Source of the DNA: Nitrospina sp.
GTDB lineage: Bacteria; Nitrospinota; Nitrospinia; Nitrospinales; VA-1
NCBI GenBank assembly: GCA_018647025.1
Contig: JABGTQ010000240.1
Coordinates: forward strand, 1 to 6,255
Direction: 5' to 3'
DNA: 6,255 nucleotides
Part shown: one piece after another, positions 4,941 through 6,255 of the stretch
Position numbering within the stretch: position 1 is the first letter of the stretch
How the letters are laid out: each line of letters starts with the position of its first letter
The notes under the pieces: model-generated
Told to the model about the DNA's origin: nothing
The model's database searches: none
What the model saw: only the letters and a program-made list of their open reading frames with translations
Position numbers and translations under genes: made by a program

Positions 4941-5855
4941 CTATTTTTTAATCACCCGAACAGCCCGAACCCCATGACTCCGTAATCCCTTCTGATGCCA
5001 CTTGAAGTCACCATTATAAAACTGAAACCGTATAACGAGTGCTTTATCTGTTTTGTGAAGTGTTTTGGTCCAGCACGTTTGCCCTGCTCCTGGAGGAAAT
5101 GCTGAAGCTAACAATATGGTATCACCATATTTATCTGTAACGGGGTTTCCTGGATCATATATAGTTTGAACCTCTTTTCGAGTTGGCATTCTCCAATCAA
5201 CATAACCCCCGGATCGATGTTGATTTAAACTTGATAGATAGTTTTTCGCCTCAGCCCAGCTAATCCATTTATCAAGTTCAAGGTAGGAGTCACTCTCTTT
5301 CCACATGAGCTGTGTTTCGTTATCAGTCACTGTTCCGTCACCATTATTAACAAATCGGGGCGCACCATCTACTCCCTCTGTTTTAGATTTAAGCTGCCGA
5401 ACGAGTCGAACTGCACTAGGGAATCCCTCGTTCTCCTTTGCTAACCAGTATTCGTAAGCTGACCTTAGGTCATAGCTCATTGCGGCTTTAGCTCCCCGGG
5501 TCTCACTAGTCCATGTTGAAAACCCGCATCCAGAAGGAAAAACCGAATTGAGGTGAACTTCTCCTCCTTCAACATCTGTATTGATGTGTTCCTCATCAAA
5601 AAGAAGTTTTGCCTCCGAGGCATTAGGTATCCTCCAATTGGAATGACCGGCAAATTTTTTCTCATTCATTTCTTTGGCATAATCTTGACTTTCATGCCAA
5701 GTAATGAGGCGACCCAGCTCAATCCAAGTATCATTTTTAAACCACATAATTTGATTGGCTCGATCAGAAACCGTACCATCTCCGTTATCAACCAAATCCG
5801 CTTTTTTAATTTTTTTTTCGGCTATTTTATATACATCGCCGCCACGTACACTCAT
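4941..5855 (-). CDS. tandem two-domain DUF1566 protein
   Basis: The 304-residue protein is two DUF1566 domains in a row. Copy 1 (about 22-153) has NGDGTVSD (24-31), QIMW (35-38), KKFAGHSNWRIP (66-77), FSTWTSETR (112-120) and VRLVR (149-153). A short linker (154-166) leads to copy 2 (about 168-302) with NGDGTVTD (171-178), QLMW (182-185), GGYVDWRMP (216-224), AGQTCWTK (257-264) and VRAVR (296-300). The two halves are clearly related but well diverged, so the duplication is not recent. The first 20 residues are lysine-rich and hydrophilic (KIAEKKIKKAD), with no signal peptide. The ATG overlaps the stop of the preceding DUF1566 gene by four bases (ATGA), which together with the lack of a properly spaced ribosome site suggests translational coupling. 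Function unknown. Confidence 0.9.
   Translation of the reverse strand: MSVRGGDVYKIAEKKIKKADLVDNGDGTVSDRANQIMWFKNDTWIELGRLITWHESQDYAKEMNEKKFAGHSNWRIPNASEAKLLFDEEHINTDVEGGEVHLNSVFPSGCGFSTWTSETRGAKAAMSYDLRSAYEYWLAKENEGFPSAVRLVRQLKSKTEGVDGAPRFVNNGDGTVTDNETQLMWKESDSYLELDKWISWAEAKNYLSSLNQHRSGGYVDWRMPTRKEVQTIYDPGNPVTDKYGDTILLASAFPPGAGQTCWTKTLHKTDKALVIRFQFYNGDFKWHQKGLRSHGVRAVRVIKK
5810..5818 (-). repeat. A9 homopolymer near the start of the tandem DUF1566 gene
   Basis: Nine T on the plus strand encode part of EKKI in the N-terminal lysine-rich tail, about 13 codons after the start. A slip here would remove both domains. A-runs are expected in lysine-rich AT-biased coding sequence, so this is noted mainly because all three complete DUF1566 genes carry a 9-base run. 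Confidence 0.85.
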
Positions 5856-6255
5856 TTCCGTTTTGGGCGGGTTGCAACCTTCTGAACCGGGGCTTTACGA
5901 CAACATCTGACTGCACCAAAACTATATTCATCTACATAAAATTCTTTACCTTCAGAAAAATCATATCGGGGTCTACGGGTTGAAGTGTCTCCTCCCAACC
6001 AAGAAATCTTAAATGCCCCTTCTGGGAAAATAGGGTCAAAGTGCAATGTAGCGCCACCCTTACCAGGGTTATCATAAACTTCATCGTACAATGTTTTAGC
6101 CTCGTCAAAAAAAGGCAACCGCCAGTCATCAAACCCACCGATTTTACGAAGGTTTTTCCTATCGGCGTACTCGACAGACTCATGCCAATTACAAAACTTT
6201 CCCTTATCCTGCCAAGAATCTTTCTTCAACCAAAAAATGTTTGTTTTTGTATCTA
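5852..6255 (-). CDS. DUF1566 protein, 5' part beyond window edge
   Basis: The frame is open to the right edge, so the start lies outside the window and 133 full codons are visible. The first visible residues, DTKTNIFWLKKDSWQDKGKF, align with the T-D-x-x-x-L-M-W-x-x-x-D-S-Y start of the neighbouring domains; the TTG at 6227-6229 is therefore internal. Later marks are CNWHESVEYADRKN, GGFDDWRLP and FGAVRCCRK. The copy is divergent: the usual T-W-T-S is SWLGGD. After the domain there is a basic tail (APVQKVATRPKRK). The TGA stop overlaps the next gene's ATG (ATGA). Whether further domains or a signal peptide precede it cannot be told here. Confidence 0.85.
   Translation of the reverse strand, partial: DTKTNIFWLKKDSWQDKGKFCNWHESVEYADRKNLRKIGGFDDWRLPFFDEAKTLYDEVYDNPGKGGATLHFDPIFPEGAFKISWLGGDTSTRRPRYDFSEGKEFYVDEYSFGAVRCCRKAPVQKVATRPKRK

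Noticed and set aside
6227..6229. TTG as the start of the right-edge DUF1566 protein
   Set aside because: Residues upstream of it to the window edge (DTKTNIFW) match the domain pattern, so it is an internal Leu codon.
3908..6255. Diversity-generating retroelement targets, since DUF1566 and related lectin-like folds can be variable proteins
   Set aside because: No reverse transcriptase, no template repeat and no near-identical 3' nucleotide segments with adenine-biased changes are visible; the copies are diverged along their whole length.

Overview
The window comes from a low-GC (roughly 40% by eye), Gram-negative-type bacterium. The SerC tail closely resembles the proteobacterial enzyme. Runs of DUF1566 (Lcl C-terminal) paralogues are, to my knowledge, common in deltaproteobacteria-like and related marine lineages. 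I cannot place the organism more precisely from sequence alone.

Left part, + strand (1-2238): serine biosynthesis. The 3' end of serC (phosphoserine aminotransferase) enters from the left edge and is followed, after a 255-bp gap, by a complete long-form serA (D-3-phosphoglycerate dehydrogenase with a C-terminal ACT domain). They catalyse consecutive steps, SerA first and SerC second. The gap holds what may be a decayed gpsA fragment and an AT-rich serA leader.

Right part, - strand (2352-6255): six genes read leftwards and converge on serA. In transcription order these are a DUF1566 protein cut by the window edge, a tandem two-domain DUF1566 protein whose start overlaps the previous stop (ATGA), two single-domain DUF1566 proteins, a SEC-C zinc-motif protein, and a cytoplasmic parvulin (PpiC-type) prolyl isomerase with an unusual C-terminal helical tail. 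In total there are five DUF1566 copies in four adjacent genes. None of the three genes with a visible N-terminus encodes a signal peptide, so they look intracellular, unlike the secreted Legionella Lcl.

Points most worth a second look: (a) the SEC-C gene has a conserved-looking N-terminal extension with no ATG/GTG/TTG, but an ideal Shine-Dalgarno lies 7 nt before an in-frame ATC codon; (b) a G9 homopolymer in the last DUF1566 gene is a candidate phase-variation tract, and A9 runs occur in two others; (c) an AT-rich hairpin with a U-tract separates the DUF1566 genes from the SEC-C gene; (d) a possible gpsA remnant lies between serC and serA. I see no RNA gene, CRISPR array, insertion sequence or reverse transcriptase. 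No stretch over 300 bp lacks a gene.
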